64,000 nucleotides of DNA, from assembly GCA_037043015.1 (NCBI GenBank), contig CM073327.1, positions 4,384,727 through 4,448,726 of the forward strand. Direction: 5' to 3'. The stretch is from Bryum argenteum (taxonomy: Eukaryota > Streptophyta > Bryopsida > Bryales > Bryaceae). The notes beneath the pieces were generated by a model. It made no database searches. It was not told where the DNA came from and saw nothing but the letters and a program-made list of their open reading frames with translations. This document shows positions 22,401 through 33,179 of this stretch, one piece after another (the first letter of the stretch is position 1; the number at the start of each line of letters is the position of its first letter). The translations under genes were made by a program, and so were the position numbers.

Positions 22401-23057
22401 TGCCCGGACGACATTCATCGTTGTGTTATGGGTAGCAAAAGACCATTTGTTTTGGATTGGCCCATCGTCCCTCTATCTTGGCCCGTGAAGTTTGGAACCA
22501 ATTTGACACGCGAAGAGGTTCTGAAGCTCGAAGATGCCGGGTTCCAGTTACAACAACAAGAAGCATTGTCACCCCGGCAAAAGTTCCAATCTCAGGTGAA
22601 TATTCCTATACCACGTTCGCAATTCCATGCTCCCGACCATATGGATGCTCATCCCAGTACCAGGTTTGGAAAGAAGTGTCGTCGAAGTCCAGATGCCCCT
22701 AGCGCCGATCACAAGAATAGATGGATGAGTACGGGCCACATGAACGGATACTACATCACTGGCGTGACTGTGGTTCCGAATCCGGGGTGTGGTGTGGTCA
22801 TCACCATCGTCAATGACAAAGACAAGGCATACCTTGTTTCAGTGTGCACTATTCCACAATGTACTTGTGAAGACTTTGTAGGTATGAGCTCTAAGGCAGC
22901 GAGTAGGAAGTGGGTGCCTTGCAAACACCTTTATTATGTTTTCCGATACTTATGTAAGATGAACTATGAGACAGAGAAGTTCATTCACCAGCCTACATAT
23001 TCCTACAACGAGGTCATGCAGATTCTAGAGCTTGCTGGAATTGTTGAGAAAGAGTGA
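19494..23057 (+). pseudogene. MULE transposase with SWIM zinc finger (frame-broken)
   Basis: Three plus-strand open blocks (19494-20125 in two frames, 20088-21266, 21762-23057) read in the order of a plant MULE transposase. There is an N-terminal region with SUMO-type motifs (VKIEPD, ITLLSDSDDD, PTIDLTS), then a Cys/His cluster (CETDSCEYLF ... HLGHHNHPV) like WRKY-GCM1 fingers. A catalytic region follows (EWTTLACHVYD, MTIA, FKGFMA, then KYHAIRAWWATSARA, LGFWHHRYRQWGG). The C-terminus has a SWIM finger (CTCEDF ... WVPCKHLYYVF). An intron at about 21604-21696 has GTGAGT and TTGCAG. Frame breaks lie near 19800, 20100, 21150 and 21270. The role is cutting and joining DNA at the terminal repeats. 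Confidence 0.8.
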
Positions 23058-23917
23058 ATCCTTCAAATTACTGCAAGCCTATTCTGCAAGTTGATATTCA
23101 TAGACCTTAAAGTAGCAGTATAGTGAGGGCAGCAATTTTGGTTATTATTCAATTCAATTAATGACTGCAGAAATTGGCAAGTATTTCATCCTATGTGTGA
23201 ATATAGTTTTAATATATTTGATGTACTTGAGAACTGCCTCTATGTATGAAATCTTCAATGTATTGTCATTCCCCCAGCTTGTTATATATGATATACTATA
23301 ACCACATTAGTTTCTTGAAGATCCATCCATTCTCTTATGTGTAGCATATTCACCTTTATGCACTTATTTCTTTTAAGGGTATCTTATTTCATTTTTTCCC
23401 CATACTCTATGTGTCCTCCGTTTCTCTACTTGTATTTGCGTAGTTTGGATTTTTTTCATTATTATTCTTTCTGGAAGTCTTCGTTCATATCTATTTTTTT
23501 TTATTTTTTTCGTTTTATTTTTTAATTTTTTTTCCTTCGACTTGCCATTTGCTTTGTTTGATATCCTTTGTTTCTATTTGTTTATAATCTTTGGTTCCCA
23601 AATTTTTATTCCAAATTTTTCTATCACATATCTTATGTGTGTGTTTCTATTTGTTTTTATTAATATTTTTTCTCTTTGATATTTCTCGTGGTCCCTTTTT
23701 ATTATTCGTACGTTTTATTTCCTGTGGCTTTCATATGTGTGTTTTTGAAGGATTCCTAAATTATCAATTTATATACCCTATTACCATTGGATTCCAATAT
23801 TCCACGCTTATAGGCCCCCTTTCTCACAGACTAGTTTCTTGTTTCAATTTCTACAAAGTCGTTCATTTCTCATTAATTTAAGGGAACTTACGAACAATTT
23901 TCCATGTGAACAGTGAC
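23058..23917. other. T-rich MULE 3' region
   Basis: Transposase 3' flank, very T-rich on the plus strand. Phe/Tyr-rich open frames (23337-23525, 23591-23881) reflect composition only. Confidence 0.5.
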
Positions 23918-23980
23918 TTGCTCACATGTTCGTGCTCGTTGCTCACATGTTCTTGCTCGCCGCTCACATGTTCCTGCTCG
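23918..23980 (+). repeat. MULE subterminal 21-bp tandem repeat
   Basis: Three head-to-tail copies of a 21-bp unit with core GCTCACATGTTC and end TGCTCG (23918-23938, 23939-23959, 23960-23980). Subterminal repeats often serve as transposase-binding sites (inference). Confidence 0.85.
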
Positions 23981-24025
23981 GTGCTCGTGGCTCGTGTCTC
24001 GTGGCTCACATCTAAGCAACATCCA
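23973..24025 (-). repeat. MULE right terminal inverted repeat
   Basis: Inverted match to 9946-9997, sharing CTCGTGGCTCACATCT. It is followed directly by the second TCCACGTTC. Confidence 0.85.
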
Positions 24026-24613
24026 TCCACGTTCAACCGCAAAATAGATTTTGTCTGGATTTAGAGCAATCCTAAATTTCCTACATCGTTCAAAACATGC
24101 TCGCACCGCATCTAAGTGTGCTTCTTTGGTAGATTGAGTGCTAAAATCATCGATAAAAACGGTCATGGACTTGTGTAGCAAATCGGAGAAAGCGCAAGTC
24201 ATGGCCCTTTGGAATGTAGAGGGTGCATTACATAGTCCAAATGGCATGACCACATAAACAAAAGTGCCCCAAGGTGTTATAAATGCCGTTTTGTGATAAT
24301 CTTCCGGAGCTACCGCAATTTGGTTATAACCAGAATAACCATCCATGAAGGTGTAGTTAGCAAAACCGGCCACCTCATCTAAAATGGTGTTGATGAATGG
24401 AAGTGGAAAGTGGTCTTTTTGCGTGCATTGGTTTAGTTTCCTATAGTCAATGCAAACTCTTAACTTACCATTCTTTTTCTTCACCAATACCATTGGTGAG
24501 ACCCAATCCGCGATTTCAACGGGTTTAATGAAACCGGCTTCACTTAACTTTTCTAATTCTGCTTTAACAAGAAGTTGAAGAGCGGGGTTCATCCGACGTT
24601 GTTTTTGTCTCAC
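24026..24613 (-). CDS. Retrotransposon Pol, reverse transcriptase part
   Basis: Encodes GFIKPVEIADWVSPMVLVKK, CIDYRKLN, MDGYSGYNQI, MPFGLCNAPSTFQRAM and the catalytic FIDD box, ending at YFAVERG where the MULE interrupts. The open frame continues to 23888 only through MULE terminal sequence. The product would copy element RNA into DNA in cytoplasmic particles. Together with 7915-9945 it gives a complete RT. Confidence 0.93.
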
Positions 24614-25187
24614 CGCATAGACCCCGGAATTAAGGGAATTCGATGTTCAACTATCTCGGGCGGAATTCCTTTAAGGTCTGAATAAGACCACGCAAAAATA
24701 TCTTTGAATTCTTTGACCAGGGCCTTGTACGACTCAACCTCTAATTCGGACAATTGGGCCCCAATTTTGATTAACCGTGGACTCTCTCCAATACTAGCCA
24801 CATCCATGGTTTTCCAATCCGGTTGTTGTACGTGGGGTTGCTCTCCCGAACCTTGATACCAATCATTTGGAATTGAAGGATATGAGTTTAATTCGTTGTC
24901 GCCCATGACTCCTTCCTCGATGTTTGTTTGAATTTAAGAGATGGGACTAATTCTTTTTCATCCATAAGAAATTCTATGTTATCTGCTTGAGTCCCATCCA
25001 TGCTCAATTCAAACACATCCTCGTAACGCACATCATCTAGAAAGGTTACAAGGTTCGACCCTCTCATGTCTTCCGGAACTAAGGTGAATTTCTCAATGAA
25101 GTTAATAGAAACACTAACGTCCGAATTAGAATTGGGGTGGTTTGCCAACCATTGGGCAAAACCCCCTTCATCTTCCCAATCGTACAA
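24610..25187 (-). CDS. Retrotransposon Pol, region between protease and RT
   Basis: Two open pieces, 25187-24888 and 24906-24610, read as one polypeptide after small frame changes. The second carries LVKEFKDIFAWSYSDLKGIP, a typical start of gypsy RT regions. The shifts near 24900 and 24612 may be decay, programmed shifts or sequence error. Confidence 0.75.
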
Positions 25188-25356
25188 CGCCGGGCCTAAA
25201 CAACGAATTGGTGTAGTTTCCGGTTGAGGTATGACACTAGACTCCGGTTTTGCAAATTGAACTTGTTTGCCTTTATCCTTTCGTGAAATTGCTACCGGTA
25301 ATTCATCATCACTTGAAGAGTCCCAATCGTCACAAAAAGCGTTCTCGGTTTAATTC

Positions 25357-28110
25357 TCACCTTGGTGATGTTGTGAGGGGTCCATACAACATATGTGGTT
25401 TGTTTCCTCCCCAATCGGTCTTAGCGGCCGCAAGTCGTAACCATGGACGCCCTAACAATAAAGGATAACCATGCTTGTTGGTTTTCATTCTAACGACTTG
25501 GAAAGTAACGGAGTATTCCTCTCCTCCCGAGGTTACTTTACAATTTTTTATCTCTCCCAACGGCTTATCCTCACTTTGATCTGCCATGTTAATAATATAG
25601 GGAGATTTGCCGGTAATAGACAATCCTAGCTTCTCCATAGTGTTAAGAGGCATAATGTTGAGCCCACTACCACTGTCGACAACCACATTGGGTATAACCT
25701 TATCTACTATGGACGCCTCAATCTCGATAGCTTTTACAGCGAAAGGTTTGATTTTAACCAAATTAGCACCGGTTCTTGCGATTGGCCTCCTCTGCCTTTG
25801 TCTTGTCGTTGATTGTTTTTTGAACCCTTTTAACAGCTTTGGGACAAGCTCTAGCAATTGAGCAATCGAAATGTCTGCCTTAAGGCGAGTGAGATCCGAT
25901 ATCAAATCGTACGGTGTCACGATGGTTGGCTCCTCCAATAACGGAGGGGGAAACTTTTCCAACTCCGGTATTGTTGGTCCTTCCCAGAATTCACCTAGCC
26001 TTTCTTCCTCGTCCCTAGACGATCGATCAAATGGAAGCAGAGTTGGCTGGGGTATAGAATTTTTGACACCTTCTTTTAAAGTGTCTTCTACCGCATTTTT
26101 CAATGTATCATTTAAATCTGATAAATGCGGTGAATCTTCCGAAGCACTTTCTTCATCAATTAATGTTAGAATCGGTTTTGTGTGTTGCGATCTAGTCATA
26201 ACTGCTAACGTTGGTACATTGGCACCTTGTACCGGTTCTTCCATCGCAAGTTCGTGTAGAATTAGGTTCATTTGAGAAGGCACTTGTGAGGTAGAAGCAA
26301 TAGATGGTCCGCCGTTAATGGTTGGTGGTATTAATGGCTCGGTCGAAAATCTAACATCTTGCGTACCATGGGCAAAATTTGCATTAGATTGAGATGGTCC
26401 TACCCCTTGATTTGTCCCCTGATTTAAGGGAATTGTACCACGGTTTGTTTGCAATGCCGACGGAGAATTATGATTTTGCCTATTTTGGGCATAATCATAA
26501 AACAAATTGGGCGGTCTTAGGTTGTTAGAACCCGAAGGTTGGCGAGATCCCCTCAAATTTTCTTGAGCTTGACGAGCATAATCGTAATTAGGCATATTCA
26601 GGGGAATTACCTTATCTGGCCGGTTGCACACATCGGTAGGGTGATTTCCACCACAATTACCGCAAATCACACCATTCTCTAACCAACAACTACCGGGTGG
26701 ATGCCTTCTACCGCAAAATGGATGAATTTCGTGTCTAAAACGTCGTTGACCTCTAGGACCTTGATTTTGAGACTCATAACCGCGATCGTGACGATTTGAC
26801 TCACCATATGGTTGAATGCTATTAAACGGTTGTTTACCCTGTGACGTGCGCAAAGTTGGCGCAACTTGGCAGAATTGGTCACTGTGACCTGGTTGCCCAC
26901 AGTTTGTGCACCACAAACCGGAAGCATGATGGCCGGATTCTATTGGAGGAGGAACGGAATTTGGTTGTTGGTTCCTAATCATCATAGACATTTGTTCAGT
27001 CATAGACTTAAGTTGTTGAGCAATTTGATCATGAAATCCCTTCTGAGAGGCTTGTAATTCGGCTTTAATCTCTTCCTTCCATCTATCATTGCTAACCGGA
27101 TATGTCAATGCTAACGTATCCGTTGGAAATTTCGTGTTCAAAGGCACGGGGTAGGATGGATTTACCACCGGCTTGTGAGTGGTTGCACGCTGTACATTCT
27201 CGTGTAAGGGCCTAGCGTGAATTGGTATAAAACTTGGTATGTTTTGGTCCTCTCTTCTCCATAATCGTTCATGTTGTTTGTTAATTTGTTCAACCAACCT
27301 AGCGGCCTCTTTGGCATCGACTAGATTCCTAGGTCGGGCATGCAATACTTCTTTAATCGTAGTTTCTTTACAAAAACCTTGAATGAAGAAATGTTGGAGA
27401 GTGTCATCGGTTAACAAGTTACCGACAAATCGAGTGACCACTAACTCAAACCGGCGAATGTAAGACGAAATGTCTTCATCTTGACCTTGCCTAAGCGATG
27501 ATAGAGCGGTTAATGCCGCACTTTGACCTACCTCGGGTCGGAAGTGTTCCAAAAATGCTCGTTGCAGCATGTCCCATGTGATGAACGTATTTGCGGGATG
27601 ATTGCGATACCATTCATTAGCCATATCTTTTAATGTGGTCGGAAACCACACCAAGTAATACCTACCATCCGTGATCAAACACGCGTTGAGCATCTCGATA
27701 AATTGCTCAACATGAGCCGAGGGATCTTCATCTCTAGAACCTCTAAAAATGGGAAGATTTGGAGGCATAGGCGTGGCTTGAAGGCCCTCTGGCACAACTA
27801 TAGGCAAACCCCTTGGTCGAACCAAGGGGTTAATTGGTGGAGGTTCGGGTGGTTCCATGATTTCAAACTCTAACGGCAAATCAAATTGGTTGAACACCGA
27901 AATAGGTTTGATGGAGATCCAAAGATCTGCAAGAACCTCTAAATTGTCTAAGTTAACTTCTATAAAATCGTCTATAGCTTGAACTTGTGAATTAACGTTT
28001 GTGTCTAAATTTCCAACAGATCTCAAACGCGAAGCAGTATTAGGCAGTGCTCTAAATCGTTGTAAAGGCCTTACTAAGATTGGTTTATGTGACCTAGTTG
28101 ATCGTTGCAT
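25357..28110 (-). CDS. Retrotransposon Gag-protease polyprotein
   Basis: 917-codon open frame starting with ATG at 28110. Residues about 110-290 form the Ty3/gypsy capsid (FRGSRDEDPSAHVEQFIE, MANEWYRN, LRQGQDEDISSYIRRFE). A CCHC knuckle (CTNCGQPGHSDQFC) is followed by a second Cys/His cluster (CGNCGGNHPTDVC). Near the C-terminus is the aspartic protease with catalytic DSGS (VVDSGSGLNIMPL) and LLLGRPWL. Gag packages element RNA and the protease processes the polyprotein. The frame is fully open, supporting recent activity. Confidence 0.93.
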   Translation of the reverse strand: MQRSTRSHKPILVRPLQRFRALPNTASRLRSVGNLDTNVNSQVQAIDDFIEVNLDNLEVLADLWISIKPISVFNQFDLPLEFEIMEPPEPPPINPLVRPRGLPIVVPEGLQATPMPPNLPIFRGSRDEDPSAHVEQFIEMLNACLITDGRYYLVWFPTTLKDMANEWYRNHPANTFITWDMLQRAFLEHFRPEVGQSAALTALSSLRQGQDEDISSYIRRFELVVTRFVGNLLTDDTLQHFFIQGFCKETTIKEVLHARPRNLVDAKEAARLVEQINKQHERLWRREDQNIPSFIPIHARPLHENVQRATTHKPVVNPSYPVPLNTKFPTDTLALTYPVSNDRWKEEIKAELQASQKGFHDQIAQQLKSMTEQMSMMIRNQQPNSVPPPIESGHHASGLWCTNCGQPGHSDQFCQVAPTLRTSQGKQPFNSIQPYGESNRHDRGYESQNQGPRGQRRFRHEIHPFCGRRHPPGSCWLENGVICGNCGGNHPTDVCNRPDKVIPLNMPNYDYARQAQENLRGSRQPSGSNNLRPPNLFYDYAQNRQNHNSPSALQTNRGTIPLNQGTNQGVGPSQSNANFAHGTQDVRFSTEPLIPPTINGGPSIASTSQVPSQMNLILHELAMEEPVQGANVPTLAVMTRSQHTKPILTLIDEESASEDSPHLSDLNDTLKNAVEDTLKEGVKNSIPQPTLLPFDRSSRDEEERLGEFWEGPTIPELEKFPPPLLEEPTIVTPYDLISDLTRLKADISIAQLLELVPKLLKGFKKQSTTRQRQRRPIARTGANLVKIKPFAVKAIEIEASIVDKVIPNVVVDSGSGLNIMPLNTMEKLGLSITGKSPYIINMADQSEDKPLGEIKNCKVTSGGEEYSVTFQVVRMKTNKHGYPLLLGRPWLRLAAAKTDWGGNKPHMLYGPLTTSPR

Positions 28111-28882
28111 TTAACCATAACTTCAAAAAAATTAGTTAGGATATTAAACTTACCAAGATTTCCAAATGTAGAATGTAACCCGTATAATCCCAATAAGTAA
28201 CATAGGTACTGCTCTAATCTATTTGATCACGTCCTAGTAACTATAGCTGCTTTAACTCTAAACTCCTCAACTAAGTTCTAAATTTCATACACACTTGGAA
28301 GCTTTTAAGTTTCACCTTAGTAAAAAAATTCTGGAGGTTAATTAAGTAGAGAATCTGCAACCCACTTAGATTTGCAAAACTTTCCGGCAGGGAAAGGAAA
28401 CGGCAAACAACACCTAGGCTGCTTGAACACCTAACTGCATGGTAATCCCAATGCAAGGCTGTCCAAGACCACCTAGATGCTATACAGACAACTAACGTGT
28501 GGGGCTGACCTTATACTACCAATTTGTGAAGAAAAAACTCTGCCACCGCGACAGCAGGGAGCCTACCCACTTTCGCTTCCTTCACAATTGATAGGTCTGG
28601 ATTTACCCACTACAATAGCAAACGACATAAAATTACGGTACAAAATCCATTCTTTGGTGAATTTTACACATAAAACACTTTGAAGAACATTTACCTGGAT
28701 GTCAAAGAAGATCAAACATTAATCAATGCCTAACGATCACGGTTCTAAGGTCTCTAACCCTTACACCTGTTGCCATATGCAGAATTTTTACTTACCCGGA
28801 TATTGCAATCCAATCACGACCCCAAATCCCAGCTTTACTCCATGCTCCAATTTGTTGTAATCCCTTCAAGTACTTTCCTTCT

Positions 28883-28930
<48 letters not shown>

Positions 28931-29219
28931 GTCCCTTTGATCTAAAAACTTACTATCTACTCTACACTGTTACTAATCTATGTGCTAGAAGTGTTCTAAA
29001 TCTAATCTAAGTCTACGAAGGCTATTTCTCAACATGCCTTGATTAAGTTGAATACTTGACTTAGACCTAATTTTGAGCTATTTCAAACCAAAATTGACTT
29101 GTATCTAACTATACTAACCTAACTTTAAAAACTTCTAACTTAAAAGAAAATATTAGTTTATCTAACTAATGATTTCAACATACCTATTCAACACTATGTT
29201 GCTCCTTCAACATGACTAA
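28111..29219 (-). other. Retrotransposon 5' leader
   Basis: Non-coding region between primer-binding site and gag. It includes a 41-nt poly-T tract (28885-28925). Short open frames here have no recognisable product. Confidence 0.6.
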
Positions 29220-29263
29220 ATTGCCTTCCAAGCAATGGTTTGATTCTCCCGGCAGACGCACCA
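29220..29263 (-). promoter_or_regulatory. Extended tRNA-Gly(UCC) primer-binding site
   Basis: On the minus strand TGGTGCGTCTGCCGGGAG starts three bases after the 5' LTR end, complementary to a tRNA 3' end with CCA. Read on the plus strand the match continues through ATTGCCTTCCAAGCAAT, the anticodon arm of plant tRNA-Gly(UCC), with a short deletion in the variable loop/T stem. It is a 3' tRNA half, not a tRNA gene. Confidence 0.8.
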
Positions 29264-29265
29264 AA

Positions 29266-30912
29266 TGTGAGCTAAAAAATCCTCCCACCGTCTTTCGAGG
29301 AATTAATAACAACACAACGAGTTGAAAAGATCGACGAAAATAATGTTGGAGGATGAAAAACAATATTCTTGGATGAAAACAATCTTCTTCTTGATGAAAA
29401 CAAATATTTCTTTGATCAAAACAACGCCTTTGGATCAAAACAACGCCTTCTTTGGATGAAAACAACGCTTGTGGATGAAAAACAATATTTCTTGGATGAA
29501 AACAATTGGATGACTTTTTGAGAAAAAACAGATCGGGAGCAGAGTTTAGAAAAAAAAACTTCCTAACTAAAAACCTTCATAACTTCCTCATTTTAACTCC
29601 GATTTTGATCATTTTTGTGTCTCACCTTACTATCCTACATCTACACAATGAACAAGTAAAAATTAAATTTCGCCTTCAAGCACTAGCCTTCTACGAGCGC
29701 TTCCGGATCTGGTCCAACAAGAACAACACCGGCGAGCTCGAGATGTCACGACTTCCTACACCTTGTCCGTCGTCACACCATCACTCTTCGGCAGGATCGT
29801 CTCACAAACCCCGTGCACTTCAACAACGACTTCTCTTCCGGCTTCGAATCCGACCGACCACATACACGCCAAAGACTCGCCATCAACAACGCCGATCCAC
29901 GAGTCATTGTGTCTTCGTCGCGGCAATTGCACCTCCGGGAAGAAACTAATATCGTTGCAACAACCGGTAATTCTTCAACGCTTGACCACCGTGAGATGAA
30001 GATTCACAAACCACGCCAAAAAAGAGAAACGGAAAAAAAACGAACTTCTACCGATCATCAAGAAAACTAGTAACGATAAATTGTGTGTGTGTCTCAATTG
30101 CAAAACTAAAAACTACTTATAGCATCAAATTGAAGACAATTTCAACTCACTAAGTGAGGGAGGGCGGCCGTGAGCTGAATTATTGGAGTTCATACTTATC
30201 AGATCATTTTTATGTAACTTAGTGTAGTCGCCGCACCATATAGTGTGGGCGGCACTTAACTAGTGTGGCACTCGACTAATTAGTAGTATGGGCGGAGGTT
30301 AATTAGAGTGGCCTCCGCTGAAATTAGTGTGGGCGGCAGTTAATTAGAGTGGCCTCCGCTGAAATTAGTGTGGGCGGCAGTTAATTAGTGTAGCCAGAAA
30401 TTAGTATGGGTTGAGGTTATGAGAAAATGGCTATTAACTAATTACTGCGTTAAGAAATTAGTATGGGCGGAACATGGAAAATGGCTATTAACTAATTACT
30501 GCGAGTAGAAATTAGTATGGGCGAATAAACGGAAATGGGCTATTAGACTAATTATATGGTTAGAAAATTAGTAGAGGCTATAAAAGTGAAAGGGTTATTT
30601 AACTGAATACTACGATAAAAAAAAAAATTAGTATGGGAAATTAAATTAAAATGGCTTTTACCCAAATAATAAGATTAGAAAATTAGTATGGGAATTGAAT
30701 TGAAATGGCTATATAACCAAATACTAAAATTAGAGAATTAGTATGGGGAATTAAATTAAAATGGAAACTAGGATTAGAATTTAGAGTCGCTTAAATAATC
30801 AAAGAACATAAGTAAAATGAATTAGAGTTTTTTAGAAGTTTTTATAAAACATTTACTCAAAATTTGCAAAGTTAAGCAAATCTATGTTAATGAGTCATTT
30901 AGATGGCTCACA
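29266..30912 (-). repeat. Right LTR (5' LTR of the minus-strand element)
   Basis: Same ends as the left LTR (TGTGAGC, GCTCACA). It contains the CAA/CTT version of the minisatellite at 29340-29515. It would carry the promoter for the element RNA; no TATA box was assigned with confidence. Confidence 0.93.
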
Positions 30913-30917
30913 ATTGT
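30913..30917 (+). repeat. Target-site duplication, right copy (ATTGT)
   Basis: Matches 5143-5147. Confidence 0.9.
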
Positions 30918-32162
30918 GGCATGTATAACACCTTAATGGGATATTTGGAATTTAATTGGCTTTCAGTTGTAAAACATATCTTACATTTTCAAGTCTCTCA
31001 AAATAGAGCTACCTTCATATTATAACATGCTATACATTCATAAAATCTTCTTCAACTTTGTAATTTGTAGCAAAAACCTAGACTTCATTTGGAGTCCAAT
31101 CTAAGTGAATCTATCAACATTGAATGCTATAGTAAAGTCTCAGGTCTCCGAATGGATTTGAGCTTGTCATCCAAAGTGTCCAACTTGATAATAGGATTTC
31201 ATAGGTATTACATCAATCTCTAGTTCAAAATCAAGTGAACTTGATGATTTGATAATAGAGTTTTAAAAATAATGCTCACCTTGAGATTTTTAAGCTTCAC
31301 ATTATGAATGACATAGTGTTCGTGGGTTTCTTGTAGGTTGATAAAGATGGAGGATTTGGGTTTGGAAGTCGGTTGTTGGATATGAAATTGTAGCACCTCC
31401 TAGAGCAAGAACAAATACGGTGGGCGGAAGACTTCTACGTAGTCTTGCAACAGATTTTGACAAACAATCCTTTGAAGAGCAACGTAATTTGAGTAGGCCC
31501 GATGGAGTTGTAGAGCTTCTTTTAGAGAACGACGTATTGGTGGGGAAACACAACATGGAAGAATCAATGAACGGCAACAACTTTGTATTTCGATATATGG
31601 TGTTTCAACGGAGCGAAACATCCAAATTCCAACTTTTGCAAAACCACACCTTTTAGCATACATTGCAATGCAGATTGAATACATAGATAACAAACGCCTT
31701 CAAAATGATATAGACTGTTATTAGTATATAAATTAGGTAGTAATAGATATTTAGGGAAGAGAAGGTTTACTTACAGCATTGTAAGTTTATTTTAGTAGTA
31801 ATCATAAATTATGGTTGCTAATTATAAAAATTTGTAGAAGTATTGGATTTCTTATACATTACATGCTTTTTTGTCACAACAATGCAATAAAGTTTTGAAT
31901 ATCTTGGCCATTTGAATCACTTGAATGGGTCCGAAATTTGGGAAATGAATGGTACACATAAAACTCAGATACATCGCATCTAATTATGAGGTTCAATAAT
32001 TACCAAAAATAAATATTTCTTCAGAATTTTGATATCAAAATAGGATACCACATTCAAGAATGACTTGGTCCACCTAATTTCTCTAAATTCGATTTTTTGA
32101 ACCATCCATTTGCAAGTGCATGATTTTACCCCCAAGTGCAAAAATTCCTAATTTTGTGTTCA
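30918..32162. other. AT-rich DNA, one unassigned open frame
   Basis: Continuation of the pre-insertion locus. An open frame at 31420-31656 (with in-frame codons upstream from about 31393) encodes a soluble-looking peptide containing LLRSLATDFDKQSFEEQR. I cannot assign it and it may be a gene remnant. Confidence 0.4.
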
Positions 32163-32236
32163 TTGTTCATGCCATTGTATTACATACTATTGGTCATGCC
32201 TTGCTGCTACATACCATTGGTCATGCCTTGCAACTT
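32163..32236 (+). repeat. 27-bp minisatellite, second locus
   Basis: About two and a half units of the same repeat as 1443-1605 (CATGCCTTGCTGCTACATACC). Confidence 0.8.
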
Positions 32237-32652
32237 GTGAGTGTGGATCCTACGGTATTAGAAAATGCTGCAAAATTGTGAAGAAAATATAATTGTGAGT
32301 TATACATACAAAGCATACATCCAAGGGACGTGGCATGGCTTAGCTTGAATTGTAGTTGGTCCAAAATTTGTGCCTCTGGTAATGGTAATAATACTGTAAG
32401 TAAAGTCATCCAAAAGCAAAACCGAGTAAAGTCATCCAAAAGCAAAAGCCCCTTTGGTAAGGATTGCAAGGATGCCTCACAGGATCATACCCTTACGAAA
32501 ATGCAGACTGATGCACGATCATAACCTTTCGAAAATGCAGACTGATGCACGATCACAACCTTACGAAAATGCAGACTCATGCACGAATGGGGCGTTTACA
32601 ATGTGCTGTTTAGGGCTTGTGTTGGAATTCCCCTCCTGGTGGGAAGGGAAAG

Positions 32653-32838
32653 GAGGGCTGCGCCGGCCAAGGAGGTAGTGCAAGACCAAGGCGACACAAG
32701 GGCGGCGAAGAAGTCGGATAGCCCCACTCCCAAGAAAAATTAGATTAATATCATGGGGATCGATGATCCCCGTGACGATATTAAACTGATGAGAACAGAT
32801 ACTACACTTGATCTTAGCCAAAAGGCCGAGAAAGGTAT
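32653..32838 (-). ncRNA. U2: U2 snRNA, copy A (variant, possibly non-functional)
   Basis: Begins ATACCTTTCTCGGCCTTTTG at 32838 on the minus strand and includes the branch-point-pairing GTAGTA and an Sm-type AATTTTTC. The 3' half is typical of plant U2 but divergent. Compared with copy B the stem IIa region reads CTCATCAG...ATCGTCA instead of CTTATCAG...ATCTGATA, which weakens the stem. U2 pairs with the intron branch site in the nucleus. Confidence 0.85.
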
Positions 32839-32861
32839 GCTTCTCCCATCTCTCCCGCCCG

Positions 32862-32908
32862 CTTTTGTACCCTGCACCCCTCCGCCTCTCCTCCCACGCC
32901 TATGGGAT
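32862..32908 (-). promoter_or_regulatory. Possible snRNA promoter elements of U2 copy A
   Basis: ATCCCATAGGC at 32898-32908 lies about 60-70 bp upstream of the U2 start, where plant snRNA genes carry the upstream sequence element (RTCCCACATCG). TACAAAAG lies about 25-32 bp upstream, where a TATA element is expected. Position fits; the sequence match is partial. Confidence 0.4.
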
Positions 32909-33179
32909 TTAACATACACTTCACCCATTGCCATACCACCCCAAACTATCGCACTCATTGTATCCTACCCTCCCGCACAAGTGATCTCCTATCTTCGACC
33001 TTCCTCCGCACGCACTCGCATGTTCATCGTCCCCGCGATGCACCGCTCCCAGCTCCTCACGTCCAAATTCCTCCATCAAGTTCCCTACCTATTCTCATCT
33101 CATTCCAAAGAATTATTGCTATATCGTCGAAGGCATCATTCTTTACAATCCATGTTTTTGCTCAAATCTTTGCACGCCT

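Larger units (their letters stand above)
9946..24025 (+). mobile_element. Mutator-like DNA transposon (MULE) nested in the retrotransposon, with cargo
   Basis: A 14.1-kb insertion in the RT, bounded by a 9-bp duplication and inverted terminal repeats of about 50 bp sharing AGATGTGAGCCACGAG. It contains a plus-strand transposase with a SWIM zinc finger (19494-23057), a divergent minus-strand ParB-like/DNA-methyltransferase gene (10692-14899, perhaps from 17298), a captured NOC3 fragment (16351-16665), a palindrome cluster (15105-16849) and a 320-bp tandem duplication (18541-19175). Carrying host gene fragments is typical of Pack-MULE-type elements. The transposase contains frame breaks, so autonomy is doubtful unless those are sequencing errors. 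Confidence 0.88.
5148..30912 (-). mobile_element. Ty3/gypsy LTR retrotransposon carrying a nested Mutator-like element
   Basis: Two LTRs of about 1.65 kb (5148-6797 and 29266-30912) begin TGTGAGC and end GCTCACA and are flanked by ATTGT. Read on the minus strand the order is LTR, primer-binding site, gag with zinc knuckles, aspartic protease, reverse transcriptase, RNase H, integrase, LTR. The order RT-RNaseH-INT defines Ty3/gypsy. No chromodomain is visible after the integrase. The total length of 25.8 kb is inflated by a 14-kb DNA transposon (9946-24025) inside the RT; without it the element would be about 11.7 kb. gag-protease and RNaseH-integrase are long open frames, and the LTRs are alike over most of their length, so insertion is fairly recent. 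Confidence 0.93.

Noticed and set aside
19494-23057. KDZ-family transposase
   Set aside because: The 9-bp target duplication, N-terminal Cys/His cluster and SWIM finger fit Mutator-like elements better.
23888-24025. C-terminal tail of the RT frame (repeated CEQRARTCE residues)
   Set aside because: Translated MULE terminal and subterminal repeats, not RT.
29220-29263. tRNA-Gly gene
   Set aside because: Only the 3' half is present, with CCA encoded and directly next to the LTR; this is a primer-binding site.
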